Below are positions 48,301 to 56,040 of a stretch of 64,000 nucleotides of DNA, in pieces. The stretch's first letter is position 1, and every line of letters begins with the position of its first letter. Origin of the DNA: Astropecten irregularis (Eukaryota; Echinodermata; Asteroidea; Paxillosida; Astropectinidae); the NCBI GenBank assembly GCA_963971285.1, contig OZ020259.1:3348001-3412000 (forward strand). The letters are read 5' to 3'. The position numbers and the translations under genes were made by a program. The notes under the pieces were generated by a model. The model saw only the letters and a list, made by a program, of their open reading frames with translations. It was not told the origin of the DNA and made no database searches.

Positions 48301-51300
48301 AGCACCGTCTTAATACCCTGAAAGTTATACGTAAATCTGTGAACATTCCTGTTTGGGAATGTTACCAATCCTGTACTGTGCACGTACCTAAGTTGTCCAT
48401 GAAATTTGTGAGGTGTGAAACAGTGTCAAGGGCAGCTAAAAAAATAAACACGCCCCGACGACGGATGTGGCTATTTTTAGTTATACTCCCTCGATTTGTA
48501 TACAAATAGGTTATAATTTTGTTTTATACCAAAGTCTTCACTCACGTACGGTTCTTTTCAGAACCAAACTTCTTCCCCTAAAAGAGTACATGGTGTAACC
48601 GCATAGCTTTCTTTCTCATGTAAATTCCGTCTTGCAACTCTTCGAATCCCACTTTATATGAAAAAAAAAATGAAGTTGATAGAAATATGCAAAGGTTTTA
48701 TATACCGTTACCCAAGAATAGGACATGAATAACAGGCCGGAGACTTACTTAATGATTGTGTCAAACACGCGATCAGTGATCTTGCAGATCCACGTCCAAT
48801 ACAAAATACACTACTAAAACGGGATCCGGATCAGCAGTGTCACTGATCTCGTGCATGAAACAAACATTATCCTTCTTGCTTGTTGTACCCAAAACCACAT
48901 GATCTTTCATTTGAAACGGAGAAACAAAATGGAGATAAAACCACAGCCCAAGCCGATGTTCCTTATTCACGGCCAGTTCTCCTCTGGTTAAGTCCCCCTA
49001 TTTTTAGAAAACGATTCTTATAATACGGGACTTCACTTGCCATTTGATAACTTACTTTCCCCCGTCTGCTGAAACTTGAGACAGTTCGAGAATTACTGAA
49101 GTAATAAATCCGCAAAAAGCTGCAAAAAGACACCTGTTTTCGCGTCAGATGAAGCAGAGAATATGAAAAACGATCGATTTAATAAGCAAATTCGTAACCG
49201 CGAGGGCCAACGAATTTACGCGGCGGAGTGCCATTAATACCGCGACGTGGGGTTGGGATGTTTCACGTGAGTAAAATGTACACAACTTTCTAAGAGGAAC
49301 CAAGGCTTTGCAGTCATCGTGTTTGTTAGTTTGTTTGTCTGTATATGATTGTTTGGTTGGTGTTTTTTTTTTATTTGTAGAATCCTTTCGATTCCACCAA
49401 CACAAATTGTCTTAAAGGGCTTGTACAACGTTGGTAAAGGTGACACCCTTTCTTTGTCTAATCCAGCATGTATATTGAATAATAAGCCTGTGGAAAATTT
49501 GAGCTCAATCGGACATCTGAGACCCGAGGAAATAGCGGGAACCAGACTCAATTTGTCAAATAAAACATAAGAAGGATTTTTGATATTTTGCCGAGATCAA
49601 AACTTTTTTCGGTGTTTGGTTTTTAATCTTTCTAGAAAAATACACCATTTCAGGCGGATGCATTTTAACGATATGTTTCTACCAGCACCGTCTTCATACC
49701 CTGAAAGGTATACGTAAATATGTGAACATTTTCTGTTTTGGTTTGTTACCAATGTTGTAAACGCCCTTTAACCCTGGCACATCTAAACCTAACTACATCA
49801 TAATTATAAACATAAACGTATAGGCGTGGTTCTTTAAAAAACAAAAAACACTTATTTTTTAACATTATTTTCTCCAGTGAGCAGTTGTCCATATCTTTTG
49901 TCCCCTTTAATTCTTGTCTTTACTGAAATCCCTCGAAATTGATAGAGAAAAATTGCCAATGACGATTATAGAAAGCGTCATGATGAAAAGGCTACTCGGC
50001 GAGTCTGATTGCGTCTCGTTTGGAAGGCAGGGGTCTTTGCACTCGCAGTCAAAATTGGATAATGTGCCCAGCACAAACCCCAGGGCTCTCCCGCAGGATC
50101 AGGTTCGCAGTCGAGGCAATAGCTACGTGTTCCAAGGGTTTTCCCAAGACTGGGAAAGACTTGTTGTCTGTCTCTGACGCTATCGTTGAGTGCTGTGTAC
50201 CGTTAGAGTATGCATGATTATATTCAATCTGTAAAGATTTCTTTGCCCGATAAAGTGCTGTGTTTTAAATTTGCTGAATAATTTGTAGTTGTTAAGGGAG
50301 TGTATACAACATTGGTAACAAGCCAAAACAAAACCAAAATGTTCACAGATTTATGTATAACTTATAGGGTATAAAGACGGTAATGGTATTGAAATAAACC
50401 GAGAACATTGTTCTGTCTGAAATGCTTTAGGCCTATATCCAGACAAGTTTAAAACCAAACACCAATGTATAACGTTTTATAATCCTGGCAAGATCAAAAA
50501 TTAACGAGACAGCTATTCCCACAATTCGGCGTAACGATTGCAACGGTTTTTCGTCATTTTTCTTTTACTGTTTTTAATTTCGCAGGTTTGTTTTTAGTCC
50601 ATGACAAATCAAACCATGAGCAGCTTGTATCTGCTCTGTCACCTTTACTAACGTTGTACATTCCCTTTAAAACCCGTCATCGACAAGAGTGAGCCTTCGT
50701 TAAACAGTAAACATACAGGACTATGAACAAATCCACCCACTTATTTTTTACATGTCTCGAGACACCCAACACACCCAACGTTAATATTACTGGAACACAC
50801 TCTCCTAGTCCTAGTCAGGTAGCCTACTGTACAGTGTAGACATTGCTCTTTATAGGCCTATGTTGATGTTGACTAATTAGCAACTTCAATAGCAAGATAA
50901 AGTTTGCCTGCAATCCCAAACGATCTGGGTAATACGTAGGCCTACCCTTATTCACTTAAAATCCAAAATCTGTGGTTGTTTATAACACCAATAAAACCTC
51001 ATCGGTGAGGCTCTGCAACTTTCAACGCACTAGCTGTGCAAGGCAGACAGCTGTACGTTGGAGTTGGAAAGCTACATACGTGGACCTCAGAGAGGCCAAA
51101 GTCCCTCAAAATGGAAGACTTTTATTGGGATATTGAATAACCTAGACCTTGTAACTCCATGCTGCGTCACATTCATAAACATGACACGTACAGATAAGTA
51201 AGTAAAAATGTTCTCTTAATGCAAAAGAGTGAAAAATACCTCTCGTTTAAAATCGTTTGTCCTTCATATGGCTCTTCAAAAAGAGAGGTGTGCATGGTTA

Positions 51301-51502
51301 TTTCACTCTTTTGGGGGTGGTTTTCACTCCTGGGCCAGACTGAAAAATCACTCAAAACGATGCAAACTTGAGTGGAAGACAGAGTGGAAGACAACTCCAA
51401 AAAGAGTATGGCTCTTCAAAGAGTGGTTTTTTACTCTTTTGCATTTAGAGAGTAGTTTGGAAGAGAGAATGGATGTTTACTCACTTGTATTAGATCGTCC
51501 AT
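27002..51502 (-). CDS. gene 2: type II membrane mucin with SEA, two frizzled-like and two EGF domains (eleven exons)
   Basis: Gene-level entry. Exons: 51502-51485, 37709-37283, 36902-36870, 36504-36398, 35800-35733, 34977-34784, 34485-30040, 29453-29331, 28524-28408, 27923-27891, 27327-27002. Phases join without a break to 5892 nt, 1963 residues. Order: cytoplasmic 1-114; membrane segment 115-140; SEA 160-285 with the self-cleavage motif G-SLIV; Thr/Ser/Gln/Pro mucin region to about 1635; frizzled-like 1638-1753; EGF about 1766-1805; EGF 1806-1844; frizzled-like 1856-1960. It is probably a heavily O-glycosylated surface protein; the frizzled domains suggest a protein ligand. No protease, LDL-A or SRCR domain follows, unlike corin. 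An additional or alternative exon lies at 38153-38380. I know no named family with this order. Confidence 0.8.
27355..27475 (-). repeat. Penelope-associated terminal repeat fragment
   Basis: Holds TGATAAACTGCTCCAAACTG, CTCATCAGCCC and GGAGGGCCTAGCGCG, then a GATCCTAGAAGGATC hairpin. It lies only about 25 bp upstream of the last exon of gene 2, inside the intron. Confidence 0.65.
27687..27831. repeat. foldback element, GGGAGA...TCTCCC ends
   Basis: Ends AAATGGGAGAGTTTG and AAAGTCTCCCATT, with inner arms GAGTCAACAGCGCACGCGC and GCGTGCGCTGTTGACTTG. Family members are at 43401-43484 and 53424-53760. Confidence 0.75.
27891..27923 (-). CDS. gene 2 exon 10: 33-nt linker
   Basis: Acceptor TTTCCAG, donor GTGAGT, phases 1-1. 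It encodes SVDNAPPTIVQ between the second EGF and the last frizzled-like domain. Confidence 0.7.
28140..28365. repeat. foldback repeat related to the ATTTCATAGAGC family
   Basis: Shares AAAATCAGTATGCCAGCCAA, CTTGTGAATGTTATGCTCAG and the end TTAAGCAACTCTATGACATT with the copies at 6843-7061 and 39606-39852. Confidence 0.6.
28408..28524 (-). CDS. gene 2 exon 9: EGF-like domain 2
   Basis: 117 nt, phases 1-1 as usual for EGF exons. It reads DPCSPNPCLNGGSCVGY then ADFTVSHACGCLMGYHGLHC, with six cysteines in EGF spacing. There is no clear calcium-binding consensus. Confidence 0.9.
29331..29453 (-). CDS. gene 2 exon 8: EGF-like domain 1
   Basis: 123 nt, phases 1-1. It reads LGLCASHECLNGGVCFEM then NGLPYCRCPHGIGGANCQ, with six cysteines in EGF order. 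Acceptor CATCTTAG, donor GTGAGA. Confidence 0.9.
29659..30016. mobile_element. TTAA foldback MITE beside the mucin exon
   Basis: TTAA at 29655-29658 and 30017-30020. The inverted ends AGGTAGTATCATACTTTGG and CCAAAGTATGATACTACCT are nearly perfect. Its right edge is only about 20 bp from the splice donor of the giant exon. Confidence 0.85.
30040..34485 (-). CDS. gene 2 exon 7: giant mucin exon ending in a frizzled-like domain
   Basis: One 4446-nt exon, acceptor TTTATAG, donor ACA-GTGAGT, phases 1-1. About 1350 residues are Thr, Ser, Gln and Pro repeats with a dominant 20-residue period (variants of STNQPSTRQQSTDNLSTSQP), degenerate toward both ends. The last 116 residues before the donor region hold eight Cys (GCFPNPLVEC, LFCSMMAPSC, LPCRSSC, ALCDSMLP) in a frizzled-like layout. 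Reverse-strand and plus-strand frames here are by-products of the stop-free repeat. Repeat count may vary between alleles. Confidence 0.9.
31400..34300 (-). repeat. coding minisatellite, about 60-bp unit
   Basis: Many near-identical 60-bp units (word GGCTGGTTCGTCGA...GTCTTGTTGAGG on the plus strand). Identity is highest at 31430-31930, suggesting recent unit expansion there, while 32040-34300 is older and more mixed. All units keep the reading frame. Confidence 0.85.
34784..34977 (-). CDS. gene 2 exon 6: SEA cleavage strand and C-terminal half
   Basis: 194 nt, acceptor TTTAATTAG, donor GTAAAA. It begins with the split Arg, then NGSLIVVFAVELQ, a classic SEA strand with the Gly-Ser autocleavage site, and ends VLELHLFIG. 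Confidence 0.85.
35067..35345. repeat. two tandem palindromic elements with CRE and E-box words
   Basis: Two copies, each with CATTGCACGATGGACAATG at one end and CATTGTCCATCAGTGCAAT-like sequence at the other. Between them lie GTCACGTGA and TGACGTCA palindromes. They sit in a gene 2 intron. Confidence 0.75.
35467..35620. repeat. foldback repeat, GATTTCACGAAAG ends
   Basis: Begins GGCTCGATTTCACGAAAGGC and ends TTTGTGAAATCGACTGC. Same family as 7739-7893 and 8495-8621 (internal words CTTAGCAATTAAGAT, GTGATGTCACAAT). Confidence 0.65.
35733..35800 (-). CDS. gene 2 exon 5: middle of SEA domain
   Basis: 68 nt, acceptor TATACAG, donor AAG-GTAATA, phase 0 in and two bases out. It reads VDGIFLQSKHTALYKSTTVD then DI. 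It aligns by position and phase with gene 1 exon 5. Confidence 0.75.
35902..36290. mobile_element. TTAA foldback MITE in a gene 2 intron
   Basis: TTAA at 35898-35901 and 36291-36294, with ends AGGTACTATGTATCATACG and CAAAGTATGAACAAAGCTACCT. Interior blocks TTCACAGATTTACC and AAAGTGGGCACCGTATGG identify the family. Confidence 0.75.
36398..36504 (-). CDS. gene 2 exon 4: start of SEA domain
   Basis: 107 nt, acceptor TTGTCAAG, donor GTAAGC, phases 1 to 0, the same length and phases as gene 1 exon 4. It reads VAIRGEVKIFGLKYSTSYED then RSSREFLSVERDFKRS, an SEA-type strand and helix. Confidence 0.8.
36870..36902 (-). CDS. gene 2 exon 3: 33-nt linker
   Basis: Acceptor CTTTCAAG, donor GTAAGT, phases 1-1, encoding GTGTPSESLEE between the membrane segment and the SEA domain. 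Counterpart of gene 1 exon 3. Confidence 0.7.
37283..37709 (-). CDS. gene 2 exon 2: cytoplasmic part and membrane segment
   Basis: 427 nt, acceptor ACTTGCAG, donor GTGTGT. It begins LSTFGQPMSATSETRS and runs through polar sequence with basic residues before the membrane (PPERHKFKRAR). It ends with a 26-residue hydrophobic segment (VVLCGMGTATAALILVVVGV). Basic residues on the N-terminal side and no signal peptide indicate type II topology. GC-rich relative to surroundings. Confidence 0.8.
38153..38380 (-). CDS. alternative or extra cytoplasmic exon of gene 2
   Basis: 228 nt (76 codons, phase 0-0), acceptor CCCTACAG, donor CAAG-GTAAAC. It begins LTTFRQPKSRSFTDENAND, matching the start of the next exon (LSTFGQP) at both protein and splice-site level, so it is a duplicate of the 5' half of that exon. 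It lacks a membrane segment. It can be included in frame between exons 1 and 2, or be skipped. A collagen-like GPPGGAG stretch is present. Confidence 0.55.
38725..38970 (+). repeat. tRNA-derived SINE head interrupted by a C/G-run element
   Basis: The tRNA-like head begins CTCAGTTGGTAGAGCGCCTG, breaks at 38750, and resumes with GCCTGTACGGTATTCAGGAGG and GGTTCGAATCCCGCTC after 38925. The word GCCTG is present on both sides of the insert, as expected of a target duplication. Confidence 0.75.
38750..38924. mobile_element. insertion with GGGG/CCCC ends inside the SINE
   Basis: About 175 bp containing GGGGGGCTAGGGGGGTTGC, TTTTTATATATATAAAAAATG, ACAAACGTATATGGAAGTAC and a long C run, then GGTCTGAGGACGTGTCTAC. 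The same sequence lies inverted at 40237-40430. Type unknown. Confidence 0.6.
39606..39852. repeat. foldback repeat, GGGGCCAATTTCATAGAGC ends
   Basis: Left end GGGGCCAATTTCATAGAGCT, right end AGCTCTATGAAATTGGCCCC, perfect inverted ends of 20 bases. Sister copies at 6843-7061 and 28140-28365. Confidence 0.8.
40237..40430. mobile_element. inverted mate of the C/G-run element
   Basis: Reverse complement of 38750-38924: GTGTAGACACGGCCTCAGACC, TTCCATATACGTTTGTGCAC and terminal G and C runs. Confidence 0.65.
42220..42450. repeat. foldback repeat, GGCGTTTACGAAACGG ends
   Basis: AGGCGTTTACGAAACGGAGG at left and CCGTTTCGTAAACGCCCCT at right. Interior words AGGCTCAGGCTCC/GGAGCCTGAGCC. A second, more decayed copy occupies about 42785-42995. 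Confidence 0.75.
43401..43484. repeat. 84-bp near-perfect palindrome, GGGAGACTTTTGG family
   Basis: ATGGGAGACTTTTGGAGAGT and ACTCTCCAAAAGTCTCCCAT enclose GGTCTTGAGTCAACAG / CTGTTGACTCAAGACC. Confidence 0.85.
43485..43690. repeat. two tandem foldbacks with NRF1- and YY1-like words
   Basis: Two approximately 95-bp units, each bounded by CGGGTTTACACTTCG-type and GTGTAAACCCGTGTATTG ends and containing GTGCGCATGCGTG. The second also carries AAGATGGCCGCC. Two more units are at 53440-53650. Confidence 0.75.
43868..44032. repeat. foldback repeat, GCCGATTTCACGAAA ends
   Basis: Left end GCCGATTTCACGAAATATTG, right end TTTCGTGAAATCGGCTGC, with inner TTGCGTAAGTT / GTTGCGTAC arms. Confidence 0.7.
44160..44507. 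mobile_element. intact TTAA foldback MITE (type copy)
   Basis: TTAA at 44156-44159 and 44508-44511. Perfect inverted ends AGGTAGTATCATACTTTGGT / ACCAAAGTATGATACTACCT over 20 bases; length 348 bp. TTAA targets are typical of piggyBac-type transposition. No coding capacity. Confidence 0.85.
45560..46720. repeat. 33-bp minisatellite
   Basis: Dozens of units of CCCATGGTTTGGAACCTATA plus ATGAATAGGAAAT, nearly identical at 45930-46430 and drifting toward both sides. Because 33 is a multiple of three, the minus strand shows long repeat frames (MGFLIHYRFQT), which are not taken as genes. Confidence 0.9.
48022..48391. mobile_element. TTAA foldback MITE, decayed right end
   Basis: TTAA at 48018-48021 followed by AGGTATATCTGTAATACATG; interior GGTCACAGAACAGCACTCAC and TTGAGCTCAGTAGGACATCC as in 13722-14077. 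The right end is only partly preserved (CCTGTACTGTGCACGTACCT). Confidence 0.6.
49416..49767. mobile_element. TTAA foldback MITE
   Basis: TTAA at 49412-49415 and 49768-49771. Ends AGGGCTTGTACAACGTTGG and CCAATGTTGTAAACGCCCT. Confidence 0.75.
50296..50666. mobile_element. TTAA foldback MITE
   Basis: TTAA at 50292-50295 and 50667-50670. Ends GGGAGTGTATACAACATTGG and CTAACGTTGTACATTCCCT; interior TTCACAGATTTATG shared with the family. Confidence 0.75.
51210..51450. repeat. foldback repeat at the start of gene 2 intron 1
   Basis: TTAATGCAAAAGAGTGAAAAA at the left pairs with TTTTTACTCTTTTGCATTTA at the right. Inner words GGCTCTTCAAAAAGAG repeat in both halves. Confidence 0.7.
51485..51502 (-). 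CDS. gene 2 exon 1: 18-nt coding start
   Basis: The minus strand reads GGACC-ATGG (good Kozak context), MDDLIQ, then the donor GTGAGT, phase 0. It joins in frame to either LxTFxQP exon. The same 18-nt start layout as gene 1 and a promoter-like patch upstream support it. The distance to the next exon (13 kb) makes it an inference. Confidence 0.6.
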
Positions 51503-51879
51503 GGTCCTCGGAAACTCTCGATGCTGTTCTGTTTTAGGCCAGAATAATCCTTCAGCGGCAGCGTAAACGGGAATGAAAAACAGTATAGCCTACCACATCA
51601 ACATTTCCATTTATCTTCCTAAAAACACGTTTCCCAGGCTGATAGTGTGACCCCAAACTTGATTCTCTCGCCCCCTCCAGGCCCGACGCAGTATCACTTG
51701 AGAAACAAGGAATGAAGTGATCCGTAGAATTACAACTATGCCAAAAGGGTCGTCGACATCGTCCCCAGGCAGATACGTCTAGCTCCTGAAGTGCAAAATG
51801 CACTCGCGATTGCGGAGAGTGCACACGAGGTTGTCCTCAATGTGTGTGTGTGTACCACGGAAGGCAACACGGCGAGCGG

Positions 51880-51925
51880 CCTCTGTCATTGGTTGTAAAA
51901 TGTCTGACGTCATTTCCGGTTGGGC
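51880..51925 (-). promoter_or_regulatory. probable gene 2 promoter elements: CCAAT, CRE, ETS
   Basis: On the minus strand, CCGGAAATGACGTCAG (ETS site joined to a full CRE, TGACGTCA at 51905-51912) is followed by a CCAAT box (ATTGG on plus at 51888-51892). They lie about 400 bp upstream of the gene 2 ATG. Confidence 0.5.
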
Positions 51926-52479
51926 AGCATATTGTGCGAGTGTGTGTATATGAATTGTAGTATAGCAGTCTGTTTTAAAAATCAACAAATGCATTATTTA
52001 ACTCCGACACGAACGGAATAAGCTGATGGTATTTACTTGAGATGATTTTTCAGTTAGGCTTTAGGCGTTAGATGCTTGACAACATTTGGCATCGTTTATG
52101 TCCTGTTGGATGTGTGAGGTAACGACACATTCAAACAGCCATCCTTCAAATCGCTCGACGTGGTTAGACGTGGTTTGCCGTGGTTAGGCGTGGTTAGACG
52201 TTGTTATTCACCGCCGTCATTAATTCTACTTTCATTGCTCCAACATACGTCATTAGAGATCTACTGATCACCTCAGTACCGCGTCACCAACACCCAACAA
52301 GATCTCTTCTGCCCCCAATTTCCCCCTTCATCCCCAGTATAGCCAACCAGCAGTCAGCAAGTCACCCTTAATACCCTTCAAACTTCCATGCACACCCTTC
52401 CAGCACTCGTCAAGTGCCCCTTGATGATCACTTAATCACACCATCATCCTCAACCTCTGACACGCATCATTGCAGGCAC

Positions 52480-53170
52480 AGATCCCTGCCCCTGTCCACT
52501 GCCCCTTCCGCTACCCCTGCCACCTGCAACCTGCCCCTTCCCCTATGCCCTTTCCCCTGCAACCTGCCCCTTCCCCTCTGCCCCTGCCACTTTCCCCCTT
52601 CCACCTGCAACCTGCAACATGCCCCTTCCCCTATGCCCCTGCCCCTTTCCCCCTGCCACCTGCAACCTGCCCCATCCCCTATGCCCCTGCCCCTTTACCC
52701 TTGCCCCTTCCCCCCTGCCCCTGCCCCTGCCACCTGCAACCTGCCCCTTCCCCTATGCCCCTGCCCCTTGCTCCCTGCACCTGCCACCTGCCACCTGCCC
52801 CTTCCCCTATGCCCCTGCCCCTGCCCCTTTCCCCTGCCCCTGCCACCTGCAACCTGCCCCTGCCCCAGGCCTTTCCCCTGCCCCTTTCCCCCTGCCACCT
52901 GCAACCTGCCCCTTCCCCTATGCCCTTTCCCCTGCCCCTGCCACCTGCAACCTGCCCCTTCCCCTATGCCCATGCCCCTTGCCCACTGCCCCTGCCACCT
53001 GCAACCTGCCCCTTCCCCTGTGCCCCTGCCCCTTTCCCCTGCCCCTGCCACCTGCAATCTGCCCCTTCCCCTGTGCCCCTGCCCCTGCCCCTGCCCCCTG
53101 CCCCCTGCCCCTACAACCTGCCCCTTTCCCCCTGCCCCCTGCCACCTGCCCCATTCCCCTGCCCCCTGTT
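52480..53170. repeat. C-rich satellite, CCCCTGCCCCTT type
   Basis: About 690 bp of irregular units built from CCCCTGCCCCTTCCCC, CTATGCCCCTG and CCACCTGCAACCTG. Frames in all directions stay open because of composition. The minus strand is G-rich with many G-runs and could form quadruplexes. Confidence 0.9.
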
Positions 53171-53423
53171 GATGATCAACATTTTTTGTTTGTTATTGTG
53201 TATGTTTGTTGGGGTTTTTATTAGGAATATTTTGTTGAAATATTTTGTTTTCAAGCATGATTTTCAAAACAAAAATCAGATTTTGCTTGGCATGATTCTG
53301 CCAAGACAGTTTCCCCCAGTACTCTGACTCGACAGGGGGTGCGATATAATGGTCCAACAGTCTATAGCACACATTGCCTTACACACACGTGTAGGCTAGG
53401 ATAGCGTTAACAACATGCCCAGA

Positions 53424-53760
53424 GAATGGGAGACTTTGGAGAATACACGGGTTTACACCATGGCAGCCATCTTAGATTTTCATCGCAACTTCAAAACGAG
53501 GCACTTCCACTCATGCGCACTTTCCGAAGTGTAAGCCCGTCCATTGTCGAAGACAATACACGGGTTTACACTTCGGCAGTTTTGATCGCGACTTCGAAAC
53601 GAGGCACTACCACGCATGCGCTTTTTTAGAAGTGTAAACCCGTGTATTGGTCTCCAAGTCAACAGCTCACGCGCACGCAATTGTGAGCATGCGTGCGTTG
53701 TTTTGCATCCGTAAGCGTGCGCTGTTGACTTGTAGACCGATTCTCCAAAGTCTCCCATTT
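53424..53760. mobile_element. foldback with two nested smaller foldbacks
   Basis: Outer ends AATGGGAGACTTTGGAGAA and TTCTCCAAAGTCTCCCATT. Inside lie two CGGGTTTACA-bounded units (53446-53535 and 53557-53650) and arms GTCAACAGCTCACGCGC / GCGTGCGCTGTTGAC. Confidence 0.75.
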
Positions 53761-53811
53761 GTTCTTATTTTGTATTTCTCTTTGCGGCATAAAACAGGTT
53801 TTATTCGTGAA

Positions 53812-54260
53812 ATAACCACAATGGAACCTGACTGGTCACCACCAACGTAGGGCTGGATGGCTCAGTTGGTAGAGCGCCTGTACGGTATTCAGGAGGTTGC
53901 CGGTTTGAATCCCACTCCAGTCAATGTTTCTTTATTCACTTTTCAATGACTTAAAACTCAGTCAGTTTTCCTTGTGGTTATTTCACGAATATATTGATTA
54001 AAAAGCCGTATCCTCTTGGAGTGATCCCCCATGTGCCGTTCCCAGGTTGCAGCATTGTTGCGTGTATCATTGAAACGATTCCTGGGGTGTGGCGGTGTGT
54101 GCGTGGTTTCATGGCTTCTGACTGCCAAACGAACAACGATAGTTGACTATTGGGGTCACCACCAACGTAGGGCTGGATGGCTCAGTTGGTAGAGCGCCTT
54201 TACGGTATTCAGAAGGTCGCCAGTTCGAATCCCACTCCAGTAAATTTTTCTTTGTTTACT
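53812..54260 (+). repeat. composite repeat with two SINE heads
   Basis: tRNA-like heads at 53850-53925 and 54168-54242 each follow CACCACCAACGTA. Between them are TTCCTTGTGGTTATTTCACG, AAAAGCCGTATCCTC and GTGGTTTCATGGCTTCTGA. In the head at 53850 the acceptor arms (GGCTGGA / TCCAGTC) still pair. It is a sister of 24821-25110. Confidence 0.75.
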
Positions 54261-54423
54261 TTTCAATGGCTTTTTATTTTAATTATTATTATCATTATTA
54301 TTACTATTACTATTTTTCTTAGTTTTTTTTTTCAAGATTGATTAATTGATTAAATAATTAATTGATTAAGTAAATTGATTAGCGAATAAAATGAAATGAT
54401 CCCATATACATAATATTTTTTCT

Positions 54424-55101
54424 TTGTTTGTTTGCCATTCAGAAGCCACGAAACAATCAACCGGACAAAAGTACAAAGTACAGACGGAGACTGATGACGT
54501 TATTCCTTTGGCAATGAGACGAGTCACAAGTGCAGACATCAAGTCGGTGGACAATGATGTGAATCAGATGTGTATCCCGACAGAAGGAGGAAGAACCCTC
54601 TATTCACAACTGTTGCTGACCATAATGATGATACTCGAATTCATTGTGAGCTGGTGTAAATCTACAAGGATCAAACACGAGTGCCAAACCAATGAAACTG
54701 TCTCGATGTGGAATAGGAGACTGACATCAACAACATGGATGAAGAAATATCTGCCCAGTGAATTTGCCAAGTTACAGATAGAAGAGCGACGCAGTACTCG
54801 GGAAGTTGCACCGCTGGAAGGACAACGGTGGACGCCCGGTGAGGGATACTGCTGCAGCGTTTTCTCCAGAGGTGAGAAGATATACTGGCCGAATTGGGAG
54901 CTGCTGGAACGACACCAGGGGGTACTGTTCAAGCGCTGGATCCCATCGAAAGGTGAGCCGGATAGATTACAGCTGCTGATCCCCAAAGCACTTCATAAAG
55001 AAGTCCAATATAGGGTTCGGGTTCGCCAAATTTTCACCAAATGGTTAGCACAGACAATTGTCACAAGCTGTCATTATTTTTATCCCCATGGATGTAACTA
55101 A
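54424..55101 (+). pseudogene. Ty3/gypsy-type retrotransposon pol remnant
   Basis: An open stretch whose middle part (about 54790-55010) reads like the segment just before the gypsy integrase zinc finger: IYWPNWELLERHQGVLFKRW then GEPDRLQLLIPKALHKEV. No reverse transcriptase, protease or LTR is nearby. It is a fossil fragment; its upstream part is not recognisable. Confidence 0.55.
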
Positions 55102-55329
55102 AGAAAATCAAACATTCGTTCAGACAAAACTGTGCTTGAAGAAATTTATTTCAAACCATCACCGACAAATCCATGTAACCAATCTTTACCCAAACTTTGC
55201 CAAAAGGCATAAATAATAAAATAAAGTTGAAACAAACTTCCAATTAAATCGGTATTCACGTTTTGGCGTTTCGAAAACCAAACAGCAGATAAATTAATGA
55301 GTATTATTGTATAGTGTCTTGACCAGACA

Positions 55330-56040
55330 AAATGCATAACAAAATAATATTCATGAGTTAAAATAGCGTGATAAATGTGTGTTGGCCTATCAGTAGCATA
55401 AACGTAGTATGGTGTCTGTATGACGTAATTCATTGTATTAATGGGGGTATCCCGGGTATGACGTAACAGTAGAAGTGGGAGTGGCTTAAGACTTGGTTCC
55501 TTGATGAGATAGAGACAATGGAACTGCACAACGAAGAGGGGAAGTCGCGTCTAGATGAGACAGAACAGAATTGAATAGAAGCAAGGCCGAACTTAAAGTT
55601 TGGATTAGGTGTGGGTTGTCTTTGAGTTGTGATTTCTGCATTTCCTTGACGAGACAAGTACAAAAGAATTGAATATAAGCAATAACGATTCAGCGGTTGT
55701 AAACGCATTGAGAAAGGTGCAGTCACACTATTGAACAGGTGTACGGCATCGGAACTCAGTTTTGATTAATATCATAGCTCATTTTGCTTTGATTCAATTC
55801 TTTCGTCGCCGTGAATCTCATCTAGACGCGACTCCTTTTCTTTGTTATGTATTTCCATTTTCTCTGCCTCATCAAGCAGGAACCTACCATTCTAAAACCA
55901 CGGCCACTTCTACTGATACGTCATACCCCCATTCATACAATCACTCACTTCATACACACATCACACTACTCCAATATTCTTCCCATAAATTGTGTTTGTT
56001 ATGTTCATTTAACCGAAGAATGTTATTTGTTATGCTACCT
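55330..56040. repeat. long imperfect palindrome, about 700 bp
   Basis: Left arm 55330-55590 and right arm 55785-56040 are inverted copies: GGGGGTATCCCGGGTATGACG versus CGTCATACCCCC, CGCGTCTAGATGAGA versus TCTCATCTAGACGCG, GCATAACAAAATAAT versus GTTATTTGTTATGC. A non-autonomous DNA element is likely. Confidence 0.7.

Larger units (their letters stand above)
38381..51484 (-). other. 13-kb first intron of gene 2
   Basis: No coding exon supported. Contents: SINE with nested insertion (38705-38970), inverted mate of that insertion (40237-40430), foldbacks (39606-39852, 42220-42450, 42785-42995, 43401-43690, 44160-44507, 48022-48391, 49416-49767, 50296-50666, 51210-51450) and the 33-bp minisatellite (45560-46720). 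Confidence 0.6.

Noticed and set aside
52414-53327. Long Pro/Leu/Cys-rich frames on both strands
   Set aside because: They arise from the CCCCTGCCCCTT satellite, with no splice sites, start context or domain.
53850-53925. A functional tRNA gene (Thr-like)
   Set aside because: The cloverleaf nearly folds, but it lacks T33 in the anticodon loop, belongs to a dispersed family of decayed copies and is flanked by repeat sequence, so it is called a SINE.
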